Assembly: GCA_018713255.1 (NCBI GenBank)
Contig: DVFL01000012.1
Coordinates: forward strand, 62,001 to 126,000
From: Candidatus Cottocaccamicrobium excrementipullorum
GTDB lineage: Bacteria > Bacillota > Clostridia > Lachnospirales > Lachnospiraceae
Length of the DNA: 64,000 bases
Direction: 5' to 3'
The position numbers and the translations under genes are program-made. The notes below the pieces were generated by a model. The model had not been told where the DNA came from. It saw only the letters and a program-made list of their open reading frames with translations, and ran no database searches. Of this stretch, positions 1 through 8,829 are shown one piece after another; the stretch's first letter is position 1, and every line of letters starts with the position of its first letter.

Positions 1-6
1 AAGATT

Positions 7-1332
7 ATGGATTTATTTGATTATATGCGTCAGCAAAATCAGGAAAAGGAAGCGCCTTTAGCTTCCAGGCTGCGGCCCAGAACCTTGGACGAGGTGGTAG
101 GGCAGCAGCACATTATTGGGAAAGACCGGCTGTTATATCGGGCGATTCAGGCGGATCAGCTGGGATCTCTTATTTTTTATGGGCCTCCGGGAACGGGAAA
201 AACCACCCTGGCCAGGGTGATTGCCAATACTACCAGCGCCAGGTTTAAACAGATTAATGCCACGGTGGCAGGGAAAAAGGACATGGAGGAGGTGGTCCGT
301 GAGGCCCAGGACGCCAGAGGCATGTACGGTCAGAAAACTATCCTTTTTGTGGATGAGATTCACCGGTTCAACAAGGGGCAGCAGGATTATCTTCTGCCTT
401 TTGTGGAGGACGGCACCCTGATTTTAATCGGGGCCACCACAGAGAATCCTTATTTTGAAGTCAATGGAGCTCTTCTTTCTCGGTCAAGAGTTTTTGAGCT
501 TAAGCCTCTTAAGCCAGAGGAGATTAAGGAGCTGATCCGAAGGGGAGTTTACGACCAGGAAAGAGGGATGGGAGCTTATCACGGCGAGATTGAGGAAGAT
601 GCCATGGATTTTCTGGCGGAGGCCGCTGGGGGAGATGCCAGAGCGGCTTTGAATGCGGTGGAACTGGGAATTCTTACCACGGAGCCGGGGCCGGATGGCA
701 AGATCCGCATTACTTTGAAAGTCGCCCAGGAATGTATCCAAAAACGGGCTGTTCGATATGATAAAAATGGCGATGGCCATTATGATACGGTTTCTGCCTT
801 TATTAAAAGCATGAGAGGTTCTGATCCGGACGCGGCGGTGTATTACCTGGCGCGGATGCTTTACGCAGGGGAAGAGATTAAGTTTATTTCCCGTCGGATT
901 ATGATCTGTGCAGCAGAGGATGTGGGCAATGCAGACCCTCAGGCGCTTTGTGTGGCGGTGGCTGCAGCCCAGGCGGCGGAGCGCATCGGCATGCCGGAGG
1001 CCCAGATTATTCTCTCCCAGGCGGTCACTTACGTGGCCAGCGCGCCCAAGAGCAATTCTGCCTGTATGGCAGTAAGCCGGGCAATGGAGGCGGTAAAGGG
1101 AGGGGCATTAGGGCCGATTCCCGTGCATCTGCAGGACCGGCATTATCAGGGGGCAGCTAAACTTGGCCATGGGGAAGGCTATTTATATGCCCATGACTAT
1201 CCTCATCATTATGTTAAACAGCAGTATCTGCCGGATGGGATGGAAGGCAGCGTATTCTATGAACCTTCTGACAATGGATTGGAGAAAAAGATAAAGGAAC
1301 ATTTAAACTGGCTGAAAAATATGGACAATTAA
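7..1332 (+). CDS. rarA: Replication-associated recombination protein A (AAA+ ATPase)
   Basis: RarA/MgsA-family AAA+ ATPase, a relative of clamp-loader subunits that acts in the cytoplasm at stalled replication forks and DNA ends. Walker A GPPGTGKTT lies at residues 59-67, Walker B DEIHRF at 116-121, sensor-1 GATTENP at 142-148, and an LLSRSRVF segment supplies the arginine finger. The second half matches the helical oligomerisation part of the family, and 441 aa is the normal length. The ATG at 7 gives the canonical N-terminus (LASRLRPRTLDEVVGQQH follows), so the gene is complete although its promoter is outside the window. The next gene starts 20 nt downstream, probably in the same transcript. 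Confidence 0.96.
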   Translation: MDLFDYMRQQNQEKEAPLASRLRPRTLDEVVGQQHIIGKDRLLYRAIQADQLGSLIFYGPPGTGKTTLARVIANTTSARFKQINATVAGKKDMEEVVREAQDARGMYGQKTILFVDEIHRFNKGQQDYLLPFVEDGTLILIGATTENPYFEVNGALLSRSRVFELKPLKPEEIKELIRRGVYDQERGMGAYHGEIEEDAMDFLAEAAGGDARAALNAVELGILTTEPGPDGKIRITLKVAQECIQKRAVRYDKNGDGHYDTVSAFIKSMRGSDPDAAVYYLARMLYAGEEIKFISRRIMICAAEDVGNADPQALCVAVAAAQAAERIGMPEAQIILSQAVTYVASAPKSNSACMAVSRAMEAVKGGALGPIPVHLQDRHYQGAAKLGHGEGYLYAHDYPHHYVKQQYLPDGMEGSVFYEPSDNGLEKKIKEHLNWLKNMDN

Positions 1333-1352
1333 GGAAAGAGAGGGAATTCAGA

Positions 1353-2714
1353 ATGGCTGGCAGAAAAAAAACATACATAGGGAAAAAGCCTCATCGGATG
1401 ATTGTAATTTCCTGGGATGCAGTGGGAAGCAGGGATTTGGAGTTTTTAGAAACGTTGCCCCATTTTCGGGAACTGCTGGAGCGAGGCGGAATCTGCCGGA
1501 AGGTAAAAAGCGTATGCCCGAGCCTAACCTATCCAGCTCATGCCACCATTGTGTCTGGAGTTTCGCCGGCGGCCCATGGAATTGTGAATAATCTCCGTCT
1601 GCAGCCTTGGAGAAAGGAGCCGGACTGGTTCTGGCAGAGAAAATATCTTCAGGCCACCACTGTGTATGATTTGGCGGAGGCGGCAGGTCTGCGGACGGCA
1701 GCGATTTTATGGCCGGTAACTGCCGGGGCCGGGATTTCCTTTAACATGCCGGAGATCTGGCCGAATCATTTCTGGCAGAATCAGCTGGAAAGGTCTCTTT
1801 TAGGAGGAAGTCCGGCTTATCAAATTCAGATGTACCGGCGTTATGGGCGTCTTTTGAAAGGGACCAGGCAGCCTATGCTGGATAATTTTGCTCAGGCAGT
1901 GCTGTTAAAGACTCTGGAACGGTACCGTCCGGATTTGACTTTGGTTCATCTGACAGATGCAGACGCCATGCGCCACCGCTTCGGGGTGGATTCCCAGGAA
2001 GCCCAGGCTGCGCTGCGCCGGCTGGATATGCGGCTGGGCGGAACCATGGGGCTTCTTAGACGATTAGGACAGGATAAGAATACCAACATTATTCTTTTGG
2101 GGGATCATTACCAGAAAAATGTAAGCTGCGTGCTGTATCCTAATTACCATATCGTACAGAAGGGCTGGGCCAAAGAAAAGAGAGGCCGGCTGATAAATTG
2201 GGAGGCTGCGGCGCAGAACTGCGACGGCGCCTGTTATATTTATCTGAAAGACCGGGAGAACAAGGAATTGAAAATGGCGGTGGCCCAGTGGCTGAAAAGC
2301 TGGAAGCAGACGCCTGGTTCCGGGATTAAAGCCGTGTATACCAGCAAAACAGCCAGAGAAAAAGGCGCCGATCCCAGATGTACTTTTATGCTGGAGGCAG
2401 AGGAAGGGTTTTATTTTAAGAATGGCTGCACCATGGAGCGGCAGGAGTATGCTCCGGAAAACGGTGTTCACCGGGGAGCTCATGGATATGATCCGGATTG
2501 CCCTGGATACGAGACCTTTTTCTTGGCGTCAGGCCCTGATTTTTATCCCGGCGCCAGTGTAGAGGAGATGAACCTTACAGATGAAGGTCCGATCATTGCG
2601 AAAGCTCTGGGGCTGGATTTGGAAGACGCAGAGGGTGCGGTCATCAACAGTTTTTTCCGTTTTGCCCAAGAGACAGAGGCGGAGGAAGAAAAAAACCAGG
2701 AGAATCAGGAATAA
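1353..2714 (+). CDS. Alkaline phosphatase-superfamily phosphodiesterase (ENPP-like)
   Basis: Member of the type I phosphodiesterase/nucleotide pyrophosphatase branch of the alkaline phosphatase superfamily. Metal-site residues are visible: SWDAVG near residue 25, the nucleophile Thr in SLTYPAHAT near residue 70, HLTDADAMRHRFG near 200 (Asp and His ligands), LGDHYQ near 250 (where GDHG is usual) and a late HRGAHGYDP His. There is no signal peptide or transmembrane segment, so it is probably cytoplasmic, unlike many secreted ENPP enzymes. The last 20 residues are Glu-rich and look disordered. Ribosome site AAGAGAGGGAA precedes the ATG. It follows rarA by 20 nt. The substrate cannot be told from the sequence; a nucleotide or lipid-linked phosphodiester is plausible. 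Confidence 0.85.
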   Translation: MAGRKKTYIGKKPHRMIVISWDAVGSRDLEFLETLPHFRELLERGGICRKVKSVCPSLTYPAHATIVSGVSPAAHGIVNNLRLQPWRKEPDWFWQRKYLQATTVYDLAEAAGLRTAAILWPVTAGAGISFNMPEIWPNHFWQNQLERSLLGGSPAYQIQMYRRYGRLLKGTRQPMLDNFAQAVLLKTLERYRPDLTLVHLTDADAMRHRFGVDSQEAQAALRRLDMRLGGTMGLLRRLGQDKNTNIILLGDHYQKNVSCVLYPNYHIVQKGWAKEKRGRLINWEAAAQNCDGACYIYLKDRENKELKMAVAQWLKSWKQTPGSGIKAVYTSKTAREKGADPRCTFMLEAEEGFYFKNGCTMERQEYAPENGVHRGAHGYDPDCPGYETFFLASGPDFYPGASVEEMNLTDEGPIIAKALGLDLEDAEGAVINSFFRFAQETEAEEEKNQENQE

Positions 2715-2717
2715 TTT

Positions 2718-2738
2718 CTGCCGCCTGAGAGGCGGCAG
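2718..2738 (+). other. RNA hairpin after the phosphodiesterase gene
   Basis: Perfect 8-bp inverted repeat CTGCCGCC/GGCGGCAG around a 5-nt loop, starting 4 nt after the stop codon at 2714. There is no T-run after it, so it is more likely an mRNA 3'-end stabiliser or part of a Rho-dependent end than a classical intrinsic terminator. Confidence 0.5.
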
Positions 2739-2759
2739 GGTGATTCCTGCAAAAACTGC

Positions 2760-2789
2760 TTTACTTTTTCTGGCAAAGGGTATTATAAT
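2760..2789 (+). promoter_or_regulatory. Candidate rho promoter
   Basis: TTTACT at 2760-2765, an 18-nt spacer and a perfect TATAAT at 2784-2789. It lies inside an inverted repeat (AAACTGCTTT near 2753 and AAAGCAGTTT near 2795). Start of transcription near 2796 would give rho a leader of about 380 nt. The -35 is imperfect. Confidence 0.45.
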
Positions 2790-2912
2790 GAAAAAAGCAG
2801 TTTATTTCTGCAGATCCAGGGTCAATAGGATCTAATAATTTCTATACATCTGAAAGAAATCCCACTTACGATGTGAAAAATTCTTTAAGAACGTTGTTTA
2901 TGATAAAGTCCT

Positions 2913-2981
2913 GCTGCCTAGAAGGCAGCTTGTCTTGACAGCACGCTTTTTGGCGTGATCTTTCCCGGAGAAGGTCTCCGG
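2913..2981 (+). promoter_or_regulatory. Three-hairpin structured leader upstream of rho
   Basis: The 460-nt gap before rho holds no gene. It contains three consecutive perfect hairpins: GCTGCC/GGCAGC (2913-2929), CACGC/GCGTG with a T-rich loop (2942-2957) and CCGGAGA/TCTCCGG (2965-2981). rho genes are autoregulated through their leaders in other bacteria; that this leader does so is inference. Confidence 0.45.
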
Positions 2982-3174
2982 TCTATTCTTCAGGTCATTG
3001 TCAGCGGTCAGCAGCAGATCCAAAGGTTTCATGGGTCCGGCGGGCAAACATGCCTCCGGGCAGACGGCTCTTGGCAGGGCTTTTTCCATAATAACAGCAG
3101 GGAGAACCATTAAAATCAGGAAGGCTGGGCTGCTGGAGAAGTCCAGAGCCAGCCGGATAAGGAGATAAGAAAGA

Positions 3175-4983
3175 ATGAGAGAAAAACTGAATACGCTTCC
3201 GTTAAGTGAGCTGAGGGAACTGGCAAAATCCCAGGGCCTGCGGGGAATCAGCGGCCTGCGCAAGGCGGAGCTGGTTGAATTGCTCTGCAGGATGGACGAA
3301 GAAGGGAAGATGGACCAGGAAAAGAGTCAGAACCAGGAAGAAGATCGGAAGGCGGAGGCGGCAGAACCAGTCCAGGCGCAGCCGGTTTTGCAGAATCAGC
3401 CAGTTCAGCAGGTGCAGGAAATCCCCCGGGAAACGGAGCGGACAAGAGCTGCGGGACGGGGCAGAGAGGAGCATTCAGCGGCACGGGAAAACGGACGGGA
3501 GACTGGACGGGAAAATTCTGGCCGTGATAATTTCCGAGATGGAGGCCGGGAGAGCGGACGAGATACAGGCCGTCAGGAACGGAATTACGGAGAAAACCGG
3601 GGAACAAGAAATAACGGACGTTATGACAGCCGGGGCGGTTACCAGAACAGAAATCGGAATCAGGATTACAGCAGCCGAAGTCAGGAAAATCCTCCCAGAA
3701 ATCAGGAGTATGTCAGAAGAGACGCTGACAATTCCCGGCGGGAAAATGAATCTGGAAGAGTACAGGAAACTGCAGAGCGGGAACGCCGGGAGACCATGCG
3801 GATTGACAGCCGGGGCATGGATATGACCCCAGATGAAATTCAAGAGCTGGACAGCGGGCTTGAGGCCAATGGAATTCTGGAGGTGATGCCTGACGGTTTC
3901 GGCTTTATCCGGTGCGAAAACTTTTTGCCGGGAGACAATGATGTCTATGTGGCACCTTCTCAGATCCGCCGATTCAATATGAAGACCGGGGATATTGTCC
4001 GGGGAAACCGGAGAGTAAAGGCGGCCACAGAGAAATTTGCCGCTCTTCTTTATGTGACCAGCATCAATGGCTATCCTGTGGGCGTGGCGGAGAAACGGCC
4101 TAATTTTGAAGATCTTACCCCGATTTTTCCCAATCAGCGGATTCATATGGAAACGGGGAGGGGAAGCAGCTCCGTGGCCATGCGGGTGCTAGATTTGATG
4201 GCGCCCATTGGAAAGGGACAGCGAGGCATGATCGTGTCTCCCCCTAAAGCGGGAAAAACCACCCTGCTTAAACAGGTGGCAAAAGCCATCACCACCAATG
4301 AGCCGGACATGCATTTGATCATTCTGCTGATTGATGAGCGCCCGGAGGAAGTGACGGATATTAAAGAGGCCATTGTAGGGAATAATGTGGAGGTAATTTA
4401 TTCTACCTTTGACGAGCTCCCAGAGCGCCATAAGCGGGTGTCGGAGATGGTGATTGAGCGGGCGAGGCGTCTGGTAGAGCATGGCAGAGATGTGACTATT
4501 CTGCTGGACAGCATTACCCGTCTGGCCAGAGCGTATAATCTGGTGGTTCCTCCCAGCGGCCGCACTCTTTCCGGCGGTCTTGATCCGGCGGCTCTTCATA
4601 TGCCGAAGCGGTTTTTTGGCGCGGCAAGAAATATGAGAGAAGGGGGAAGCCTTACGATTCTGGCCACTGCCCTGATTGATACGGGAAGCCGCATGGATGA
4701 TGTAATCTATGAGGAATTTAAGGGAACAGGAAATATGGAGCTGGTTCTTGACCGGAAGCTGTCTGAACGGCGGATTTTCCCTGCCATTGATATTCTGAAA
4801 TCCGGAACGAGAAGAGACGATCTTTTGCTGTCCAAGGAGGAGGCGGAAGCGGTGGAGATTATCCGCCGGGCCACCAATTCCATGAAGCCGGAGGAATCGG
4901 TGGAGAAGCTTATTGATCTTTTCGCCAAAACCAGAAGCAACCAGGAGCTGGTGGCAGAAATCCGCAGACGGAGATATCTGTAA
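3175..4983 (+). CDS. rho: Transcription termination factor Rho with disordered insert
   Basis: Hexameric RNA-dependent ATPase helicase that ends transcription. Domains in order: a SAP-like Rho N-terminal helix bundle (residues 1-40, [18 protein letters not shown]), a low-complexity insert rich in Arg, Glu, Gly, Asn and Gln (about 42-205), the cold-shock-like primary RNA-binding domain (about 225-290, [10 protein letters not shown]), then the RecA-like motor with Walker [12 protein letters not shown] near 355, [10 protein letters not shown], the Q/R-loop region [11 protein letters not shown] and the C-terminal [12 protein letters not shown] segment. At 602 aa it is longer than the roughly 420-residue enterobacterial form entirely because of the insert. 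Ribosome site AAGGAG precedes the ATG. It is monocistronic behind a long structured leader. Confidence 0.97.
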   Translation: MREKLNTLPLSELRELAKSQGLRGISGLRKAELVELLCRMDEEGKMDQEKSQNQEEDRKAEAAEPVQAQPVLQNQPVQQVQEIPRETERTRAAGRGREEHSAARENGRETGRENSGRDNFRDGGRESGRDTGRQERNYGENRGTRNNGRYDSRGGYQNRNRNQDYSSRSQENPPRNQEYVRRDADNSRRENESGRVQETAERERRETMRIDSRGMDMTPDEIQELDSGLEANGILEVMPDGFGFIRCENFLPGDNDVYVAPSQIRRFNMKTGDIVRGNRRVKAATEKFAALLYVTSINGYPVGVAEKRPNFEDLTPIFPNQRIHMETGRGSSSVAMRVLDLMAPIGKGQRGMIVSPPKAGKTTLLKQVAKAITTNEPDMHLIILLIDERPEEVTDIKEAIVGNNVEVIYSTFDELPERHKRVSEMVIERARRLVEHGRDVTILLDSITRLARAYNLVVPPSGRTLSGGLDPAALHMPKRFFGAARNMREGGSLTILATALIDTGSRMDDVIYEEFKGTGNMELVLDRKLSERRIFPAIDILKSGTRRDDLLLSKEEAEAVEIIRRATNSMKPEESVEKLIDLFAKTRSNQELVAEIRRRRYL

Positions 4984-5036
4984 AGCCTTTCCAGGCGGAT
5001 TTGGGGAAAATTCAAGGAAAATCAGGGATTTTCTAC

Positions 5037-5064
5037 TTGAAAAATAAAAAATATTTAGTACAAT
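5037..5064 (+). promoter_or_regulatory. Promoter of the ABC-F gene
   Basis: TTGAAA at 5037-5042, 16-nt spacer, TACAAT at 5059-5064. The expected start is about 5071, so the terminator at 5097 lies inside the transcript, as in an attenuator. Confidence 0.7.
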
Positions 5065-5071
5065 AGGACTG

Positions 5072-5167
5072 ATGCTCTTTTTTAACCACAAACCCCAGGG
5101 ATCCTGCGGACAGCCGCAGCGGTCCCTTTTCCAACGGCAAATAAGAAAGGGAAAAATGCAGAAATGA
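5072..5167 (+). CDS. Candidate 31-codon leader ORF of the ABC-F gene
   Basis: Open frame ATG 5072 to TGA 5167 (begins MLFFNHKPQGSCGQ). Its ATG falls at the predicted transcription start, so it would be translated leaderlessly; there is no ribosome site. It runs through the whole attenuator hairpin, and its TGA overlaps the ATG of the ABC-F gene (ATGA at 5164-5167), which would couple the two. Basic, no recognised domain. Antibiotic-responsive ABC-F genes are known to use leader-ORF attenuation. The geometry is suggestive, but an ORF this short can occur by chance. Confidence 0.35.
   Translation: MLFFNHKPQGSCGQPQRSLFQRQIRKGKMQK
5097..5130 (+). terminator. Intrinsic terminator/attenuator in the ABC-F leader
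   Basis: A 13-bp stem (5097-5109 with 5114-5127, one G-U pair and one bulged C at 5120) closed by loop ACAG and followed by TTTT at 5127-5130. It is downstream of the candidate promoter at 5037-5064 and upstream of the gene, so it is best read as an attenuator. It could also end rho transcription. Confidence 0.7.
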
Positions 5168-6801
5168 TTAGTGCAAATAACATTACACTTAGAATCGGCA
5201 AAAAAGCATTGTTTGAGGACGTCAATATTAAATTTACCGAGGGAAACTGCTACGGCCTGATCGGGGCTAACGGGGCAGGAAAGTCTACGTTCTTAAAAAT
5301 TTTATCTGGACAGCTGGAGTCTACCAGCGGCGAGGTGGTAATTACGCCGGGCCAGCGTCTTTCCTTCCTGCAGCAGGATCACTTTAAATATGACCAGTAT
5401 CCTGTTTTAGATACGGTAATTATGGGCAACAGCCGCCTTTATGAGATCATGAAGGAGAAAGAGGCCATCTACATGAAGGAAGATTTCACTGACGAAGATG
5501 GCATTAAGGCAGCGGAACTGGAAGGCGAGTTCGCCACCATGAACGGCTGGGAGGCGGAATCTGACGCGGCCAATCTGCTGAACGGCCTGGGGATAGAGAC
5601 TGAGCTGCATTATGCCCAGATGTCTGCTTTAACCGGAGCCCAGAAGGTGAAGGTTCTTCTGGCCCAGGCATTATTCGGCAATCCGGATATTCTTCTTCTG
5701 GATGAGCCTACCAACCATCTGGATTTGGATGCGATTGCCTGGTTGGAGGAATTCCTGATTAACTTTGAGAATACGGTAATTGTGGTTTCCCACGACCGTT
5801 ACTTTTTGAACAAGGTCTGCACCCACATTGCAGATATTGATTACGGAAAGATTCAGCTTTACGCCGGAAACTATGATTTCTGGTATGAGTCCAGCCAGCT
5901 GATGATTAAACAGATGAAGGAAGCCAACCGGAAGAAGGAAGAAAAGATCAAGGAACTTCAGGAATTTATTCAGAGATTCTCCGCCAATGCTTCTAAATCC
6001 AAGCAGGCTACTTCCAGAAAACGTGCTCTGGAAAAGATCCAGCTGGATGAAATTAAGCCTTCCAGCAGAAAATATCCTTATATTGATTTCCGTCCGGCAA
6101 GGGAGATCGGAAATGAGGTCCTTACGGTGGAGCACTTAAGCAAAACCATTGACGGGGAGAAGGTGTTAGATGACATCTCCTTTATTCTGGGAAGAGAAGA
6201 TAAGGTGGCGTTGGTTGGTCCTAATGAGCATGCCAAGACAGTTCTCTTTAAGATTCTGGCCGGTGAGATGGAGCCGGACGAGGGAAGCTATAAATGGGGA
6301 ATCACTACCACCCAGTCTTACTTCCCCAAGGATAACAGCGCTGAATTTGATAATGATGATACCATCGTAGACTGGCTGACCCAGTATTCTCCCATTAAGG
6401 ACGTCACCTATGTCCGGGGCTTCCTGGGACGGATGCTGTTTGCCGGGGAAGATGGAGTGAAGAAGGTGCGGGTTCTCTCCGGTGGAGAGAAGGTGCGCTG
6501 CATGCTGTCTAAGCTGATGATTTCCGGCGCTAATGTGCTGATGCTGGATGAGCCTACGGACCACCTGGATATGGAAGCAATCACGGCATTAAATAACGGA
6601 ATGATCAAGTTCCCTGGCGTGATGATTTTCTCCTCCCGGGATCATCAGATCGTTCAGACCACGGCTAACCGGATTATGGAGATCATCAACGGAAAGCTGA
6701 TTGATAAGATTACCACCTACGATGAATATCTGGAAAGCGATGAAATGGCGAGAAAGCGCTTTACCTTTACGGTGACAGAAGCTGACGAGGCGGACGATTA
6801 A
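5164..6801 (+). CDS. ykpA: ABC-F family ATPase (YkpA/YbiT type)
   Basis: Soluble tandem-NBD ABC-F protein of the ribosome-associated translation-factor class; no membrane segments. NBD1 is intact (Walker A GANGAGKST near 35, LLLDEPTNHLD near 180, switch His in VSHDR). The linker that reaches the ribosomal P site is the charged helical stretch at about 245-290 (FSANASKSKQATSRKR). NBD2 is degenerate: GPNEHAKT replaces the Walker A glycines, TDHLD replaces TNHLD, and the switch His is Arg in SSRDHQ. A degenerate second Walker A is also my recollection of the Bacillus YkpA relatives. 545 aa is normal. Ribosome site AAAGGG is 12 nt upstream. Likely regulated by the leader attenuator. Confidence 0.93.
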   Translation: MISANNITLRIGKKALFEDVNIKFTEGNCYGLIGANGAGKSTFLKILSGQLESTSGEVVITPGQRLSFLQQDHFKYDQYPVLDTVIMGNSRLYEIMKEKEAIYMKEDFTDEDGIKAAELEGEFATMNGWEAESDAANLLNGLGIETELHYAQMSALTGAQKVKVLLAQALFGNPDILLLDEPTNHLDLDAIAWLEEFLINFENTVIVVSHDRYFLNKVCTHIADIDYGKIQLYAGNYDFWYESSQLMIKQMKEANRKKEEKIKELQEFIQRFSANASKSKQATSRKRALEKIQLDEIKPSSRKYPYIDFRPAREIGNEVLTVEHLSKTIDGEKVLDDISFILGREDKVALVGPNEHAKTVLFKILAGEMEPDEGSYKWGITTTQSYFPKDNSAEFDNDDTIVDWLTQYSPIKDVTYVRGFLGRMLFAGEDGVKKVRVLSGGEKVRCMLSKLMISGANVLMLDEPTDHLDMEAITALNNGMIKFPGVMIFSSRDHQIVQTTANRIMEIINGKLIDKITTYDEYLESDEMARKRFTFTVTEADEADD

Positions 6802-6827
6802 ATCGAAAAACGGTTAAATCGAAAAAC

Positions 6828-6868
6828 AACCGAAGGGCAGAGGTTCACTTGGCCGCTGCCTTCCGGTT
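6828..6868 (+). terminator. Hairpin after the ABC-F gene
   Basis: AACCG/CGGTT, AAGG/CCTT and CAG/CTG segments pair with single-base bulges; followed by TTTC. Weak terminator or stabiliser, 27 nt after the stop codon. Confidence 0.45.
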
Positions 6869-6902
6869 TCTGCAGTGAGATATACTGATTATTTTTAACA
6901 TA

Positions 6903-6952
6903 AACGAAGGATCATGGGTTTATTCTCAGCTCATGGTCCTTCGTTGTTTTTT
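6903..6952 (+). terminator. Strong intrinsic terminator between convergent genes
   Basis: About 14-bp stem (AACGAAGGATCATG with CATGGTCCTTCGTT, one G-U pair) followed by GTTTTTT. It ends the ABC-F transcript and may also serve the minus-strand sensor kinase gene that stops at 6955. Confidence 0.8.
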
Positions 6953-6954
6953 AT

Positions 6955-8802
6955 CTAGACCGTGGAATCAGGCTGGCGGCCCTCCGCCCTTGCCGGATTG
7001 GCCATGGGAATCTGAATGGTGACCGTATTCCGGTAATAGGGGATGGAGCTCAGAGTCATATTCACGTCCGCTTTCCCATAGAAGGTAACCAGCCGGTGGT
7101 ATACGTTATGAAGTCCCACATGCTGCAGCGCCTCCGGATAGGAAGCGTAAAGGATTTTCTCCGCTTCTTCCACATTAAATCCGCTGCCGTTGTCAATAAT
7201 CTCAATGATCAGCTGATCCTGGCGGGAGGTGAAATTAATCTGAATAGTAGGGTCCAGAATGGGAATTCCTGGAGCGTCAATGCCGAAGCCGTGTTTAATG
7301 GAATTCTCCACTAAAGGCTGGAGGATGGTTTTTAAAATCATATGCTGATTTAACCCGGGACCTACTTGATACATAAAGGTAATGGACTGGCTGAAGCGCT
7401 GGTTCATCAGCTTGATGTAGGCGTTGACGTGACGCAGTTCATTGGTGACGGTGATTAAGTCGGCCCCGTAGGAAAGGCCGATGCGCAGATATTCTGCCAG
7501 ATACTGAATCATGCTGGAGGCAGTTTGAGAATCTCCGCGCAGAACCTCAGACTGAATGCATTCCAGGGTATTGTACAAAAAATGAGGATTAATCTGTTCC
7601 GTCAGCAGTTTGATCTGGGTTAAGTATTTTTCTGATTCCTCCTCCTTAATCCGCACCATCTGCTGCTGAATGGTGTCATACATGGAGTTGATGGCATAGT
7701 TTAACTGTCCTATTTCATCATTGGTGCCGAATTCTATGCGCTGAGTGTAGCGGTTTTCTTTGATCTGGCGGACCACATTCATCAGCCGATTGACCGGCTG
7801 GGTAATGGTGCGGCTGATTAAAAAAGAAACTGCAAAAAAGATTGCCAGAACCACAAGAAAGATCAGCAGCAGAGAGGCACCGGCAGTACCCAGGGCATCT
7901 AAAAGACTGATCCTGGGAACATAATTGAGTAAAATTAAGTCTGTGCCGCTGATTTTTATGGCGATCAGCCATGCACCGGGCAGCCTTAAGGTTCCTTCTC
8001 CCTGACTGCTGTTTCGCAGGCTGGTGAGAAATTGACTGGTGTTCTCCTGCGTCAGGATATGAGGGAGATGTTTCTGAGGATCTGCATTTAAGGCACGGTT
8101 TTGGGCGTCCATCAGATAGTAGGAGCCGTCAGCCCGCTCGCTTCCGTTGAGGAGGAGACTTTCTTCTAGTTTCCCGCAGTCCAGGAAGATGATGATGTAA
8201 CCCTCCGGGCTGCTGTTTTTGTCTGTAAGCTGGGCGTACTCATCCATGGTCAGAGACAGGGGAAAGAGAAGTGGCATGACGGAGATGCTGCTGCGCAGAG
8301 GGCTGGGGCGCCGGGGCAAGAAGGTGATTCCCTGCACCTCAGCCAATTCCTGGCTGGAAAAAAGATCCTTGGGGGGCTTCTGCAGAGAATTTGTATAAAG
8401 GGTGCAGCTTCGCTCCCCGTCCCCGGATAAGATCATGGCGGAATGGACCAGATAGTTGCAGTGAGCCAGGGAAGAAAGTTCAGTCTGCAGCAGCCGTTTG
8501 GCATCAGAGGAGGAGTTTACCAGAGATTCTAATCCTGAGGCGAACTGCCGGGTGCCGCAGACAAAGACGAACTGTTCCAAAATGTTGTTGTAATTAAGCT
8601 GAAAGGTGCCGGCGGCAGTGCGGGCAGCATTTTTGGCGCTGGACAAAGCCTGCTCCCCAGAGCTGTAGCGGTAATAAATCAGAAAAATCAAAAGGATGAT
8701 GGTGCTGATGGCAAGTCCCAGGCCGCAGATCACCAGACGGATTTTGGATAACAGGGAGAGATTGGAAAAACGCCGGGAAGCGGCAAAAACAGTATGCTTC
8801 AT
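6955..8802 (-). CDS. YesM-type sensor histidine kinase
   Basis: Membrane sensor kinase of the LytS/YesM (His_kinase, PF06580) class that pairs with AraC-type regulators. TM1 is at about 21-44, an extracellular sensing region spans 45-300, and TM2 is at about 303-330. HAMP follows (about 330-385, ISRTITQPVNRL), then the phospho-acceptor region INPHFLYNTLE with His 407, and a HATPase domain ending near 600 with an NSIKHGF N-box and DNGSG G-box. Perfect ribosome site AAAAGGAGGA 4 nt before the ATG. Transcribed after the response regulator with a 27-nt gap. Context suggests it senses a pectin- or uronide-derived sugar outside the cell and drives the divergent importer genes. Confidence 0.93.
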   Translation of the reverse strand: MKHTVFAASRRFSNLSLLSKIRLVICGLGLAISTIILLIFLIYYRYSSGEQALSSAKNAARTAAGTFQLNYNNILEQFVFVCGTRQFASGLESLVNSSSDAKRLLQTELSSLAHCNYLVHSAMILSGDGERSCTLYTNSLQKPPKDLFSSQELAEVQGITFLPRRPSPLRSSISVMPLLFPLSLTMDEYAQLTDKNSSPEGYIIIFLDCGKLEESLLLNGSERADGSYYLMDAQNRALNADPQKHLPHILTQENTSQFLTSLRNSSQGEGTLRLPGAWLIAIKISGTDLILLNYVPRISLLDALGTAGASLLLIFLVVLAIFFAVSFLISRTITQPVNRLMNVVRQIKENRYTQRIEFGTNDEIGQLNYAINSMYDTIQQQMVRIKEEESEKYLTQIKLLTEQINPHFLYNTLECIQSEVLRGDSQTASSMIQYLAEYLRIGLSYGADLITVTNELRHVNAYIKLMNQRFSQSITFMYQVGPGLNQHMILKTILQPLVENSIKHGFGIDAPGIPILDPTIQINFTSRQDQLIIEIIDNGSGFNVEEAEKILYASYPEALQHVGLHNVYHRLVTFYGKADVNMTLSSIPYYRNTVTIQIPMANPARAEGRQPDSTV

Positions 8803-8829
8803 GCTCCTCCTTTTCCTGACGGACAGGAT

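Noticed and set aside
2790-2835. ATG followed by 15 codons upstream of rho (MKKAVYFC...)
   Set aside because: The ATG overlaps the end of the TATAAT box, so it would not be in the transcript; not a leader peptide.
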